This document shows, piece by piece, positions 47,804 to 57,076 of a stretch of DNA of 64,000 nucleotides. Source of the stretch: Moraxella canis (GTDB lineage: Bacteria > Pseudomonadota > Gammaproteobacteria > Pseudomonadales > Moraxellaceae); NCBI RefSeq assembly GCF_002014965.1, contig NZ_MUXT01000004.1, positions 281,259 to 345,258 of the forward strand, given 5' to 3'. Each line of letters starts with the position of its first letter. Position 1 is the first letter of the stretch. The translations under genes were made by a program, and so were the position numbers. The notes under the pieces were generated by a model. That model searched no databases. It had not been told where the DNA came from and was given only the letters and a program-made list of their open reading frames with translations.

Positions 47804-49252
47804 ATGACACGATCAGATCAATCAAAAGAAACAGACTTTACGCTGAGAACAGATTTTCAGCATGATGACGATGGCGTACCACCCTCTGGTGAGGTGCGCT
47901 CAGATGCCGTCAAAGGCGTTATCATCACAGTCATTGCAGCCATCATCGCTTATGTGCTTTATGCGTTTGTTTTACCATTTGAGCCTTTGGCGAATAAGGG
48001 CTTGGCGCTGCTAACATTCATCGGCATCTTGTGGTTAACCGAAGCGATCCATGTCACCGCAACAGCCATCTTGGTGCCGCTACTTGCATTATTTATTGGT
48101 ATTCCTGACTTTAATACTAAAGCGGCATTGACCAGTTTTGCTGACCCAATCATTTTTGTATTTTTTGGTGGTTTTGCGTTAGCAGCCACCTTGCATGTCC
48201 AAAAACTGGATAAAAAAATCGCTTATGGCTTGATTGGGCTTGCTGGCGGTCACTTAGGGCGTGCTGTGATCATGATGTTTGGCGTCACAGCGGCATTATC
48301 AATGTGGATCAGTAATACGGCGACAGCTGCCATGATGCTGCCTTTGGCGATTGGCTTGCTGGCTCAAGTGGACGCCACCAAAGATCGTAACACCTTTTTG
48401 TTTGTGCTTTTGGGCATTGCCTATTCTGCTTCTATCGGCGGCTTGGGTACATTGGTTGGCTCACCGCCAAACGCGATCGCTGCCAAGGAGCTTGGCATCG
48501 GCTTTAGCGAATGGATGAGTTTTGGCTTACCGATGGCGATCGTACTCATGCCATTTTTGATCGGTGTCATGTATCTGATCTTGCGCCCAAACTTAGGTCA
48601 GCGTGTTGAACTTGGTACCCAAGAAGCCATCCCAATGACCATGCCGCGTATTTTGACGACGATTGTGTTTATCATTACGGCTGCCAGCTGGATTTTTGGT
48701 AAGCAGCTTGGCACTGCTTTGGGCTTTAGCAGTCCTGATACAGTCATCGCTTTGTTTGCTGCGGTGGCGGTATTGATGCTTGGTTTGGTCAGCTGGAAGC
48801 AGATTTCAGATAATACTGACTGGGGCGTCTTAATGCTGTTTGGTGGCGGTATTGCTTTATCAAATATCATGAAAGACACAGGCGCATCTGCAGTCTTGGG
48901 TGAGAGTATCGCAACTTTCTTAAGCGGATCATCTAGCCTGCTTGTGATCTTGGTGATTGCTGCGTTTATCATTTTCTTGACAGAGTTTACCAGTAACACC
49001 GCATCTGCAGCCTTGCTTGTGCCACTGTTTGCGCCGATTGGTGTTCAGCTTGGACTACCGCCTGAAGTATTGATCATGGTCATCGGTATTGGTGCTTCTT
49101 GTGCATTTATGATGCCAGTTGCCACACCGCCGAACGCCATCATTATGGGTTCAGGTCATGTCAAGCAAAAAGACATGATGAAGGTCGGTTTTTGGCTAAA
49201 CTTAATTGCCATCTTAATCGTGACCGCGTGGGCGTATCTGTTCTTAGCTTAA
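47804..49252 (+). CDS. DASS (SLC13) family sodium:anion symporter
   Basis: The 482-residue membrane protein has two inverted halves, each with the SNT motif that binds Na+ and the anion carboxylate or sulfate: SNTATAAMMLP and TSNTASAALLVP. About 11 hydrophobic helices follow a 45-residue polar N-terminus. GSPPNAIAAKELG and ATPPNAIIMGSG are the paired hairpin motifs. Family members carry dicarboxylates, citrate, phosphate or sulfate. The convergent neighbour is a CysB-like sulfur regulator, which hints at sulfate or an organosulfur anion, but that is inference. ATG 47804 follows AAGGATT; a long in-frame extension upstream is not coding. Confidence 0.87.
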   Translation: MTRSDQSKETDFTLRTDFQHDDDGVPPSGEVRSDAVKGVIITVIAAIIAYVLYAFVLPFEPLANKGLALLTFIGILWLTEAIHVTATAILVPLLALFIGIPDFNTKAALTSFADPIIFVFFGGFALAATLHVQKLDKKIAYGLIGLAGGHLGRAVIMMFGVTAALSMWISNTATAAMMLPLAIGLLAQVDATKDRNTFLFVLLGIAYSASIGGLGTLVGSPPNAIAAKELGIGFSEWMSFGLPMAIVLMPFLIGVMYLILRPNLGQRVELGTQEAIPMTMPRILTTIVFIITAASWIFGKQLGTALGFSSPDTVIALFAAVAVLMLGLVSWKQISDNTDWGVLMLFGGGIALSNIMKDTGASAVLGESIATFLSGSSSLLVILVIAAFIIFLTEFTSNTASAALLVPLFAPIGVQLGLPPEVLIMVIGIGASCAFMMPVATPPNAIIMGSGHVKQKDMMKVGFWLNLIAILIVTAWAYLFLA

Positions 49253-49260
49253 TGTGATCA

Positions 49261-49307
49261 CACTAAAAATCCCCAAAATGACCTTTTGGGGATTTTTAGT
49301 GTTTTTT
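49261..49307. terminator. Very strong terminator after the DASS transporter gene
   Basis: A perfect 18-bp stem CACTAAAAATCCCCAAAA / TTTTGGGGATTTTTAGTG with a TGACC loop, then TTTTTT on the plus strand. Confidence 0.9.
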
Positions 49308-49333
49308 GTAAATGATCATCAATCCTAAAAATC

Positions 49334-49360
49334 AAAAACCACCAGTCAAAAGTGGTTTTT
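49334..49360. terminator. Second terminator, facing the cysB-like gene
   Basis: AAAAACCAC and GTGGTTTTT form a 9-bp stem with a nine-base loop, 19 bp beyond the stop of the minus-strand regulator gene. Confidence 0.75.
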
Positions 49361-49378
49361 AAGAGATTGTATATAGGT

Positions 49379-50323
49379 TTAATTTTGGTCAAACTGTGCT
49401 TGGCATAATTTGATGAATTCGTGACCAAACTTACGAATCTCACTGTCATCACGCACCGCAATCCAACTGGTAAATCGCCCAAAATAACTGACAGGAATAG
49501 CGACCAAATCAGGATAGTGCTTGGGCTGATACGCCATCTCGGCAATGATTCCAACGCCGAGCCCTGCTGAGACATAGGTACTGATAACATCCGAGTCAAG
49601 CGCCGCTAGAACAATATCGGGAGAAAATCCTGCTTTTTCAAAGACCTTATCGATCGCACCCCGACCCGTAAAGCCGCCATGATAAGTCACAATCGGATAA
49701 CTGGCTAGAGTCGGTAAATCAACACCGTCAGGCATATCGGAAAATTCCGCCAGCTCGTGCTCTTTGGGTACGATAATCACGTGCGACCAATCATAATAGC
49801 GATGGCAGCGCAGCACAGCATTATTAAGCAGCGACTCAGTGGCAATACCGATATCGGCTTGACCGCGAATCACCATCTGAGCAATCGTCTCGGGGTCAGC
49901 CTGCTGTAATACCAGATTGACTTTATCAAATTTTTCACGAAATTCTTTGACAATTTGGGGGAGTACATAGCGCGCTTGGGTGTGTGTGGTGGCAACGGTT
50001 AAGGTACCTGCTTGAGCATTATTAAAATCAAGGCTTAAATTTTCAATGGTGCGAATTTCGGCAAAAATCGCTTCAATGTGTGGCAAAAGCGCCTTGCCAA
50101 TTGGCGTCAGCCCTGTTAAGCGCTTGCCTTGACGGGTGAACACATCTGCTTTTAGCTGACTTTCGAGTGCGGCGATTTGCTTAGATAGGCTGGATTGACT
50201 GGTGTGCAAAAGCTCAGCTGCTTGGCTAAGATTATAGCCATTCACTACCGTATGCCAAACAGTCTCAAGCTGCTTGAGCTGAATTTGTAGATGACGCTGA
50301 TTAATGACGATGTCAATGGCCAT
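49379..50323 (-). CDS. cysB: CysB-like LysR-family transcriptional regulator
   Basis: The 314-residue regulator has an N-terminal winged helix (HLQIQLKQLETVWHTVVNG, then NLSQAAELLHTSQSSLSKQI) and a CysB-type effector domain: ATTHTQARYVLP, VTYHGGFTGR and ALDSDVISTYVSAGLGVGI are close to CysB and Cbl. CysB senses O-acetylserine or sulfate and controls sulfur uptake genes; CysE, which makes O-acetylserine, is encoded at 12.3-13.1 kb. Start is ATG 50323 with AAGGATC upstream. It is divergent from ampG and convergent with the anion transporter. Cbl-type specificity cannot be excluded. Confidence 0.85.
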   Translation of the reverse strand: MAIDIVINQRHLQIQLKQLETVWHTVVNGYNLSQAAELLHTSQSSLSKQIAALESQLKADVFTRQGKRLTGLTPIGKALLPHIEAIFAEIRTIENLSLDFNNAQAGTLTVATTHTQARYVLPQIVKEFREKFDKVNLVLQQADPETIAQMVIRGQADIGIATESLLNNAVLRCHRYYDWSHVIIVPKEHELAEFSDMPDGVDLPTLASYPIVTYHGGFTGRGAIDKVFEKAGFSPDIVLAALDSDVISTYVSAGLGVGIIAEMAYQPKHYPDLVAIPVSYFGRFTSWIAVRDDSEIRKFGHEFIKLCQAQFDQN

Positions 50324-50491
50324 AAAGATCCTTGCATGAATGGTTGTCAAGATAAATCAGCCCATCATACCGAATTTTAACAAAAAAAGGTAGGAAAAAT
50401 TTACCAAAATGACAAGTAAACTGCATAAAATTCAGGTAAAATGGGAAAATTTTATTATCCCATTGTCATCATTCAACCTAAGCAAGCTATT

Positions 50492-52036
50492 ATGAACGGT
50501 CCAATCCAGCATCAAGCCAATCCAAGCGCATGGCAGGCATTTCGTCAGGCGTACTTTAATCAGCAGGCGGTCGCGCTATTATTTTTGGGATTTGCAGCAG
50601 GTGTGCCCATCTCGTTGGTGTTTTCAAGCTTGGGGCTTTGGCTTCGTGAAGCGGGCATTGATCGCGCGACGGTGACGATGTTCAGCTGGGCGGCGCTGGG
50701 TTATTCGTTCAAATTCATCTGGGCGCCGTTGGTGGATACGCTGCCACTGCCTGTGCTGACGCGTCTTTTGGGCAGACGCCGCGGCTGGCTATTATTTACC
50801 CAAATTTTGGTCATCAGTGCATTGATTCTGATGGCGATGACCAATCCCCAAGGTAGTGAAGCGATGCTAAGCATCATGGCAGCAGGTGCTGTCTTGCTTG
50901 GTTTTTCTTCAGCCTCCCAAGATATCGTGATTGATGCCTATCGTATTGAGAGCGCGCCTGCTGATATGCAGCCTGCTTTATCGGCGACTTATGTCATGGG
51001 CTATCGCATCGGCATGATCGTGTCGGGCGCAGGTGCACTGTATTTGGCAGATTTTTTTGGTTCGACGATGGAGGCGTATTCTTATGCAGCATGGCAAAAA
51101 ACCTATCTGATCATGGCAGCTGTCATGGGCATTGGTGTTTTGACTACGCTGATCATTCCAGAACCAAAAACCGTGGTCAAGCCCGTCACCCAAGACTCAA
51201 AAGACTATGTCAGATTGGTGATGGTGTTTGTGCTGTCTGTGGCTGCATTTATTTTGGTGTTCCGAGGTGTGGGCAGCGTGCTGCCAGAGACTGACAGCAC
51301 GCTGCTTGGATTTATATATGGGACGCTTCGTTTTATGGCAAGTCTGACCGCCTTTGGCTTGATGGGCTTTGGATTGGTCAAAGCAGGGCTAGTACCCAAG
51401 CAAATGGCTGTCAAAACTTGGGTTGAGCCTGTGATGGATTTTTTCCGCCGCTATGGCAAAAAAGCCATCTTTTTGTTGGCGCTGATTGGTCTGTATCGCA
51501 TCAGTGACGTCATCGCAGGCAATATTTCAAATATTTTTTATCAAGACTTAGGCTTTAGTAAGACCCAAATCGCCGAGGCAGTGAAAGTCGTGGGGGTGAT
51601 TGCCAGTATTGGCGGTGGTTTCATTGGTGGTTGGCTTGCCCAAAAAATGAATATCATCAAGGCGATGAGTATTGGCGCCATCTTGGCTTGTGTGACCAAT
51701 CTTTTGTTTATTTTACTGTTTTATACCCCGACAGTGCCTATGATGTACTTTGCGGTGATTACGGATAACTTAGCGGCAGGCTTGGCAAGTGCGGTGTTTA
51801 TTGCGTTTTTATCGGCGCTGACTTCGATTCGTTTTACAGCGGTGCAATATGCGTTGTTTTCATCATTAATGACTTTGGCGCCAAAGTTGATCGGCGGCTA
51901 TTCGGGCAGTATCGTGGATGCAACAAGCTATGCGTTTTTCTTTGGATTTACCTTTTTGGTTGGTATTCCTGTACTATTTTTGATTTATCTTGTGAATAAG
52001 CATATTGACATCAGTCAGCCCCAAATAGGTGAATAA
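50492..52036 (+). CDS. ampG: AmpG-family muropeptide permease (MFS)
   Basis: The 514-residue inner-membrane protein begins its first helix with LLFLGFAAGVPISLVFSSLG and continues with KFIWAPLVD and GRRRGWLLFTQ, the signature of AmpG, which imports 1,6-anhydro-muropeptides for cell-wall recycling. It should have 12-14 helices; a long loop with two extra helices (about 230-310) separates the halves. ATG 50492 matches the family N-terminus; an ATG at 50441 with AGG nearby would add 17 non-conserved residues. It leads a tight cluster: prmC starts 3 bp after its stop. Confidence 0.9.
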   Translation: MNGPIQHQANPSAWQAFRQAYFNQQAVALLFLGFAAGVPISLVFSSLGLWLREAGIDRATVTMFSWAALGYSFKFIWAPLVDTLPLPVLTRLLGRRRGWLLFTQILVISALILMAMTNPQGSEAMLSIMAAGAVLLGFSSASQDIVIDAYRIESAPADMQPALSATYVMGYRIGMIVSGAGALYLADFFGSTMEAYSYAAWQKTYLIMAAVMGIGVLTTLIIPEPKTVVKPVTQDSKDYVRLVMVFVLSVAAFILVFRGVGSVLPETDSTLLGFIYGTLRFMASLTAFGLMGFGLVKAGLVPKQMAVKTWVEPVMDFFRRYGKKAIFLLALIGLYRISDVIAGNISNIFYQDLGFSKTQIAEAVKVVGVIASIGGGFIGGWLAQKMNIIKAMSIGAILACVTNLLFILLFYTPTVPMMYFAVITDNLAAGLASAVFIAFLSALTSIRFTAVQYALFSSLMTLAPKLIGGYSGSIVDATSYAFFFGFTFLVGIPVLFLIYLVNKHIDISQPQIGE

Positions 52037-52039
52037 ACC

Positions 52040-52936
52040 GTGCCAACGATAACTCAGTTACACGGTTTGACTGTGCGCCAGATCCGTGAGATTTTTAAAA
52101 GTATTAGTTCTGATGCTTTGCCGCTGCATTGGCTTGATGGTTGGCTAAGTTATGTACTTAATCAGCCGTTGGCATTTTTTATCACTGATGGCGACTATCA
52201 GCCGACCGAAGATGAGATCTCAAACATTCAAGCAGGCTTGGCAAGATTGTCATCAGGTGAGCCGCTTGCCTACCTTATTGGGCGGCAAAGCTTTTGGGGT
52301 CGTGAATTTTTGGTCAATGCACACACGCTGATCCCTAGAGCAGATACCGAGATTTTGATTGAAACTGTATTAAATCATCCCAAATTTAAGCAAAATACTG
52401 ACCGTCTAGATGACATCACAAAACCCATCACCATCTTGGATCTGGGCACAGGCACAGGCTGTATCGGTATCACGTTGGCGCTTGAGCTGCCTTTAGTGCA
52501 GGTAACGCTGGTCGATGTCAGCACTGAAGCACTAAATGTCGCCGCACAGAACAGTCAACGCCTTGAAGCTGGCTGCCAAGTTTTGCAGTCTGATTGGTTT
52601 GCAAAGGTGACAGATAAATTTGATTTGATCATCACCAACCCACCTTATATTAATGAAAACGACGAGCATTTGGCACGCCTTCAGCATGAGCCAATCACTG
52701 CACTGGTGGCAGCTGAGAGTGGTTTGGCAGATATTCGCCGCATTATCGAAGAAGGCAGGGCGTATCTCAATGATGGCGGGCTGATGGTCATTGAGCATGG
52801 ATTTGATCAAGCGGCGGCGGTGCGCACATTGTATGAACAAGCAGGCTATGCCAATGTACGCACCGTTCAAGATTATGGTGCCAATGAGCGTGCCACGCTT
52901 GGACAGTATCGACAAGATGACAGAGGCGGAGAATGA
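52040..52936 (+). CDS. prmC: Peptide chain release factor N5-glutamine methyltransferase
   Basis: The 298-residue product methylates the GGQ glutamine of RF1 and RF2. ILDLGTGTGCIGITLALEL is the S-adenosylmethionine loop, LIITNPPYINENDEHL contains the catalytic NPPY, and GEPLAYLIGRQSFWGREF and LIPRADTEILIE are typical PrmC sequence. It starts with GTG 3 bp after ampG, with AGGTG inside the ampG end, and overlaps the next gene by 4 bp. prfA is not adjacent. Confidence 0.95.
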   Translation: MPTITQLHGLTVRQIREIFKSISSDALPLHWLDGWLSYVLNQPLAFFITDGDYQPTEDEISNIQAGLARLSSGEPLAYLIGRQSFWGREFLVNAHTLIPRADTEILIETVLNHPKFKQNTDRLDDITKPITILDLGTGTGCIGITLALELPLVQVTLVDVSTEALNVAAQNSQRLEAGCQVLQSDWFAKVTDKFDLIITNPPYINENDEHLARLQHEPITALVAAESGLADIRRIIEEGRAYLNDGGLMVIEHGFDQAAAVRTLYEQAGYANVRTVQDYGANERATLGQYRQDDRGGE

Positions 52937-53676
52937 CACACCTAACCGACGATGAGATGATGCGCTACTCACGCCAAATCCTACTCGAAGATTGGGACTT
53001 GGAAGCGCAAATCCGCCTAAAAAACAGCCATGCGATCATCGTGGGCATGGGTGGCTTAGGATGTCCTGTGGCTCAGGTCTTGGTGCGAGCAGGGATTGGC
53101 TCGGTGGATATCATTGATCATGATGTCGTCGATGTCAGTAATTTGCAGCGCCAGATTTTATACACCACATCAGATGTCGGCAGATCTAAAGCACTGGCTG
53201 CCAAAGATGCGCTACAAAAACAAAACGAGTGGGTGAGCATCACCGCCATCACGGATAAAATCACCCAAGCCAATGCCGCCCAATTTATCCAAACTGCTGA
53301 TCTGGTGATCGATTGTACGGATAATTTTTTGATTCGTGATGTATTAAATCGCACGTGTCATCACCATAAGATTGCACTGTTATCAACCTCTGCCATCGCT
53401 CAGACGGGGCAAATTGCTCTTTATACGACTGCCACGGCGTGCTATCAGTGCGTCTTTGGTGAGGAGGCGGGCGATGAGATGAGCTGCGCCACGTCTGGTG
53501 TTTTGGCAAGTACGGTGTCTGTGATTGGTGCTTTGGCATCACAGGCTGCGCTTAGCTTTTTGGGTAAGGGTGTCAATCCGATTGCCAATGAATTGCTGAT
53601 TTGGCAGGGCGAGCGATTTCACTTAAAAAAGCTAAGCATTTGCCGTGATGCCCACTGTCCTGTTTGTGGCTCATGA
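52933..53676 (+). CDS. ThiF/MoeB/HesA-family adenylyltransferase
   Basis: The 247-residue E1-like enzyme has RYSRQILLEDWDLEAQ, the nucleotide-binding GMGGLGCPVAQVLVRAG, NLQRQILY and VIDCTDNFLIRD. Zinc cysteines are in CYQCVFG and the C-terminal CPVCGS, and the SCATSGVLAS segment holds the likely active-site cysteine. It adenylates the C-terminus of a small ubiquitin-like sulfur carrier (MoaD or ThiS). Neither carrier nor other molybdopterin or thiamine genes are nearby, so MoeB versus ThiF cannot be decided; gene order after prmC favours MoeB. It overlaps prmC by 4 bp. Confidence 0.85.
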   Translation: MTHLTDDEMMRYSRQILLEDWDLEAQIRLKNSHAIIVGMGGLGCPVAQVLVRAGIGSVDIIDHDVVDVSNLQRQILYTTSDVGRSKALAAKDALQKQNEWVSITAITDKITQANAAQFIQTADLVIDCTDNFLIRDVLNRTCHHHKIALLSTSAIAQTGQIALYTTATACYQCVFGEEAGDEMSCATSGVLASTVSVIGALASQAALSFLGKGVNPIANELLIWQGERFHLKKLSICRDAHCPVCGS

Positions 53677-53768
53677 GCGTCTAAGCAGCTTATGTACTTT
53701 TCGAGACTCTTGAATTGACAGTCTTTGATGACCATTTAAACCAAATTATTGAATAACAAACGACGATT

Positions 53769-55088
53769 ATGCCAAAATTCTTACCAAAAAATCCACTATC
53801 CACCGCCAAAAACGCACTGAATCAAGGTGTGCATGTTTTAGGGCGTATCCAAAAAACTGCAAGTGTTGCAGGCTTATCAGCGCTCAGAATCGCTAAGGGC
53901 GATAAAATGGATGCGCATCTGCTTCGTGAAGCCTTTGAGCAGATGGGTGTAACTTATATTAAGCTTGGACAGTTTATCGCTAGTACACCTTCTATTTTTC
54001 CTAGAGAGTATGTTTTGGCATTTCAAGGCTGCTTGGATCAGACGACGCCAGTACGATTTGAGCATATTCGCCAAGTTTTGATTGATGAGCTTGAGACGCC
54101 CGAGCGCGGATTGGGCGATATTTTTTCTTATATTGATCCTAAGCCTTTGGCGTCTGCCAGTATTGCTCAAGTGCATAAAGCGGTCCTTGCTGACGGCAGA
54201 CAAGTCGCGCTTAAAATCCAAAAACCAGGCGTAGAGACAGTGATGCAAACTGATCTGGGAGTGCTGCATAGCGTATTTTGGGCGCTAGAAAAAGCAGTAC
54301 CAAGCCTAAAAGCGGCAAATCTTGCGCCGATTGTGGATGAGATGCGCGCCAGAATGCTGGCAGAAACCGACTTTTTGGCAGAAAGTCGCCATATTGATAA
54401 ATTCTTAGCGCATCTGCATCAAGTGGGCAATACTCAAGTCACTGCACCCAAGGTGCATCATAGATTATCCACCAAAAAAGTATTGGTCATGGATTTATTA
54501 ACTGGCAAGTCGCTGGTGGATGAATCGCTCGTTTGGGATGGGACGGCGGGCAAAGACAGCAAAAAGATCATGAATGATGTTTTGGATACTTGGTTTTTAT
54601 CCTTGATGATGACAGGCGAGTTCCATGCTGACTTGCACGCAGGCAATCTGATGCTACTTGATGATGGGCGGATTGCTTTTTTAGACTTTGGGTTAATGGG
54701 TCAAATTCAGCCAAGCAGCCTGCAGGCATGCTTTAACCTGGTACAAAGTCTGCAAATGAATGATTATCATGGCATGGCACAGGCGATGGTCAATATCGGT
54801 ATGACGCACACCTCCGATAAAATGAACATTGATCATCTGGCAGATGACCTAAAACGGATGCTTGGCAAAATTACACCTGACCCCGCGCCTGCACCGGTCA
54901 ATAACGATAGCCTAAATGCCATGATGCTAGAGATGGTCGACATTGGCAAGCGCCATGGCATCCACTTCCCCAGAGATTTTGCATTATTGACCAAGCAGCT
55001 TTTGTACTTTGACCGCTTTATGGTGACTTTGGCGCCGGATATGGAGCTGTTTGAAGGCAATCGCTTGGATTTGGTGAGATTGAATTAA
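53769..55088 (+). CDS. ABC1/AarF (UbiB-related) atypical kinase
   Basis: The 439-residue protein is an ABC1/ADCK kinase-like ATPase. TYIKLGQFIAS holds the KxGQ motif, PLASASIAQVHKAVL the Ala-rich loop, VALKIQKPG the ATP-site lysine, GEFHADLHAGNLMLL the catalytic loop and FLDFGLMGQI the metal motif. Family members support ubiquinone synthesis. It lacks the C-terminal pair of membrane helices and the length (about 540) of canonical UbiB, so it is probably a paralogue. It lies 92 bp after the MoeB-like gene on the same strand. Confidence 0.82.
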   Translation: MPKFLPKNPLSTAKNALNQGVHVLGRIQKTASVAGLSALRIAKGDKMDAHLLREAFEQMGVTYIKLGQFIASTPSIFPREYVLAFQGCLDQTTPVRFEHIRQVLIDELETPERGLGDIFSYIDPKPLASASIAQVHKAVLADGRQVALKIQKPGVETVMQTDLGVLHSVFWALEKAVPSLKAANLAPIVDEMRARMLAETDFLAESRHIDKFLAHLHQVGNTQVTAPKVHHRLSTKKVLVMDLLTGKSLVDESLVWDGTAGKDSKKIMNDVLDTWFLSLMMTGEFHADLHAGNLMLLDDGRIAFLDFGLMGQIQPSSLQACFNLVQSLQMNDYHGMAQAMVNIGMTHTSDKMNIDHLADDLKRMLGKITPDPAPAPVNNDSLNAMMLEMVDIGKRHGIHFPRDFALLTKQLLYFDRFMVTLAPDMELFEGNRLDLVRLN

Positions 55089-55169
55089 TCTTGGCGCGCA
55101 TGTGATTGGGCTGCTTTATGAGCTTTAGCCTGATGCATCCGCCTAAAGATTTGGCGATTAATGACGCTT

Positions 55170-56579
55170 TTAGTGATTCATATCGAGTCTTTGTAAATGC
55201 GTCACTAAAACTTCTGCCAAATGTTGCGCCAAATCCGATCTAAGCGCCGCCTTGTCATCGTAGCTGCCATTGAGACTTGAATAATTAGGATGGCTGCGCG
55301 CTTTTTTGATCGGGCTTGGTAATTTATCGCTTTGCCAAGGCAAATTTTGATCGCTGGTGGTAATCTCTGAGAAGCTGGCGTGCCCACGATGTCTAAGATG
55401 ATGGTGTAGATTTTGGGCACGAGCGGCGAGCAATGTGATCGTCGGTGCGTCAATCATGAGCGTCTGCACGCCCATCGCTTTGTCTTTGATGGTGGTGGAA
55501 TTTGGTAAAAGTCCGCCAATGACACCGCCGATGGCTGTGCCAAGACCAAGGCTTGCGCCCAAAGTTGCCACATCAATGCCTGCACCGATGATCATTCCCG
55601 TGACGCTACCGCCTGCTGTGCGTATCCCATACTGAGTCAATAGCTCGCTATCAAACACATCTTGGGTGCTGCTTGTGATATCTAGCCGCTCAGAGGTGAT
55701 GCTTTGATGATAAAATCGATATAAATTTAGTAATTTATCATGTAGAATCGATTCGCCTTGACGCACCGCATTTTGCATCTGCTTAAGTGTTGGTGTAGCA
55801 TCGGCGTCGCTTGCGATTTTTTGGTGATATGCGGCGACATTAATCAAAAAATCAGCGATCATCTCAGAACCAGTTTCCATCAGCTCATGCCATGTATCGC
55901 TGCGCTCTTGCTTGAGTCTTTCGATATTTTGATCATGGTTGGATAACAGGCTAAGATTTGACCATAAAGCCATCTCATTTTCAAAGTCAAAAGCGACCGT
56001 GTCAAAGGCATTGACCACATGTAGTGCACGCCGTGACAGCATCTCACGCCAAGCCTGCATGTGATGATTGGGATGATTAATGAAGTTAAAAACCGGTAAA
56101 ATCGGCGTGCCTGATCCAGCCAAGATGGCAAGCTCATCTTTATATTTGCCAAGCACCGGCTCTTTGGCATCAATAATATAAAGGGCAATATCTGCCTCAA
56201 GTAAGCTTTTGATGACCTTGGCTTCTTGGCTAAAATCCCCGTCTAGTCGCGCATCATGATTATGAACTGCCTGTAAAAAATCAGATAGGCGCTCTACACC
56301 ATCGGCGCGTCCATCGGTGTGATCCTGTAAAAAATCCATCACACCTGTGGCATCTTCTAATCCTGGTGTATCATGCAAAGTGATCAGTGGCACATTGTCT
56401 TTACTTAGTATATCAACAGCACTGACATGGCGCGTGGTCGCTGAAGCGTTGTGCACTTCGCCAAAATAGCTGTCGCGCAGCAAGGTTCTTAGTAGCGATG
56501 TCTTACCGACATTGGTATGCCCGATCACAGAGATGGTGGTCAGGCGATTGGATGAAGTGGGCGTCATAAGATTTACCAT
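55170..56579 (-). CDS. GTPase with DUF3482 domain
   Basis: The 469-residue protein starts with an Era-like G domain: ISVIGHTNVGKTSLLRTL (P-loop), HDTPGLEDATG (switch II) and FNFINHPN in place of a normal NKxD. A helical middle (about 160-310) leads into a glycine-rich hydrophobic stretch (MIIGAGIDVATLGASLGLGT, about 330-365) that could enter the membrane, as in other DUF3482 proteins. Cellular role is unknown. Starts at 56579 (overlapping yciA by 7 bp) or 56567 are both possible; neither has a clear ribosome binding site. Confidence 0.78.
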   Translation of the reverse strand: MVNLMTPTSSNRLTTISVIGHTNVGKTSLLRTLLRDSYFGEVHNASATTRHVSAVDILSKDNVPLITLHDTPGLEDATGVMDFLQDHTDGRADGVERLSDFLQAVHNHDARLDGDFSQEAKVIKSLLEADIALYIIDAKEPVLGKYKDELAILAGSGTPILPVFNFINHPNHHMQAWREMLSRRALHVVNAFDTVAFDFENEMALWSNLSLLSNHDQNIERLKQERSDTWHELMETGSEMIADFLINVAAYHQKIASDADATPTLKQMQNAVRQGESILHDKLLNLYRFYHQSITSERLDITSSTQDVFDSELLTQYGIRTAGGSVTGMIIGAGIDVATLGASLGLGTAIGGVIGGLLPNSTTIKDKAMGVQTLMIDAPTITLLAARAQNLHHHLRHRGHASFSEITTSDQNLPWQSDKLPSPIKKARSHPNYSSLNGSYDDKAALRSDLAQHLAEVLVTHLQRLDMNH

Positions 56580-57055
56580 TCGTGCTGCTGAAGTTCGATG
56601 CGCAGCTCCTTGCGTTTTTTTGCCATTTCGTAGCGCTGTTTGGCAAGCGGATCATCCAAAACCAAAGGCGGTACAGGCACAGGTTTGCCTTCTTGATCGA
56701 CAGCCACCATATTAAAATAACAGCTGTTGGTATGACGCGCTGTGCGAGTTTGGATATTTTCCGCTTCCACGCGTATGCCCACCTCCATGGAAGTGGTGCC
56801 CACATGGTTAATACGCGCCAAAAAAGTGACCAATTCACCCACATAAATCGGTTCTTTGAAAATCACTTGGTCAACAGACAGCGTCACCACATAGCTGCCC
56901 GCATAGCGACTGGCGCAGGCATACGCAACTTGGTCAAGCAGCTTCAAGATAGTGCCGCCATGCACATTCCCTGAAAAATTCGCCATATCAGGCGTCATCA
57001 GTACCGTCATGGTCAAGTCAGTTGGGGCGATATTTAGGGTACAAAATCCACTCAT
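56573..57055 (-). CDS. yciA: Acyl-CoA thioesterase, YciA-like hotdog fold
   Basis: The 160-residue hotdog protein has MTPDMANFSGNVHGGTILKL with the catalytic Asn/Asp pattern, LDQVAYACASRYAG and VTLSVDQVIFKEPI, which follow YciA. It hydrolyses acyl-CoA esters. A C-terminal helix rich in Lys and Arg extends beyond the core. It precedes and overlaps the DUF3482 GTPase gene, and tusE ends 21 bp upstream on the same strand. Confidence 0.85.
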   Translation of the reverse strand: MSGFCTLNIAPTDLTMTVLMTPDMANFSGNVHGGTILKLLDQVAYACASRYAGSYVVTLSVDQVIFKEPIYVGELVTFLARINHVGTTSMEVGIRVEAENIQTRTARHTNSCYFNMVAVDQEGKPVPVPPLVLDDPLAKQRYEMAKKRKELRIELQQHEW

Positions 57056-57076
57056 GGCAAATCCTTATGTAATGAA

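Noticed and set aside
49261..49360. A small RNA gene between the transporter and the CysB-like gene
   Set aside because: Both hairpins are fully explained as terminators of the two convergent genes; no promoter is visible between them.
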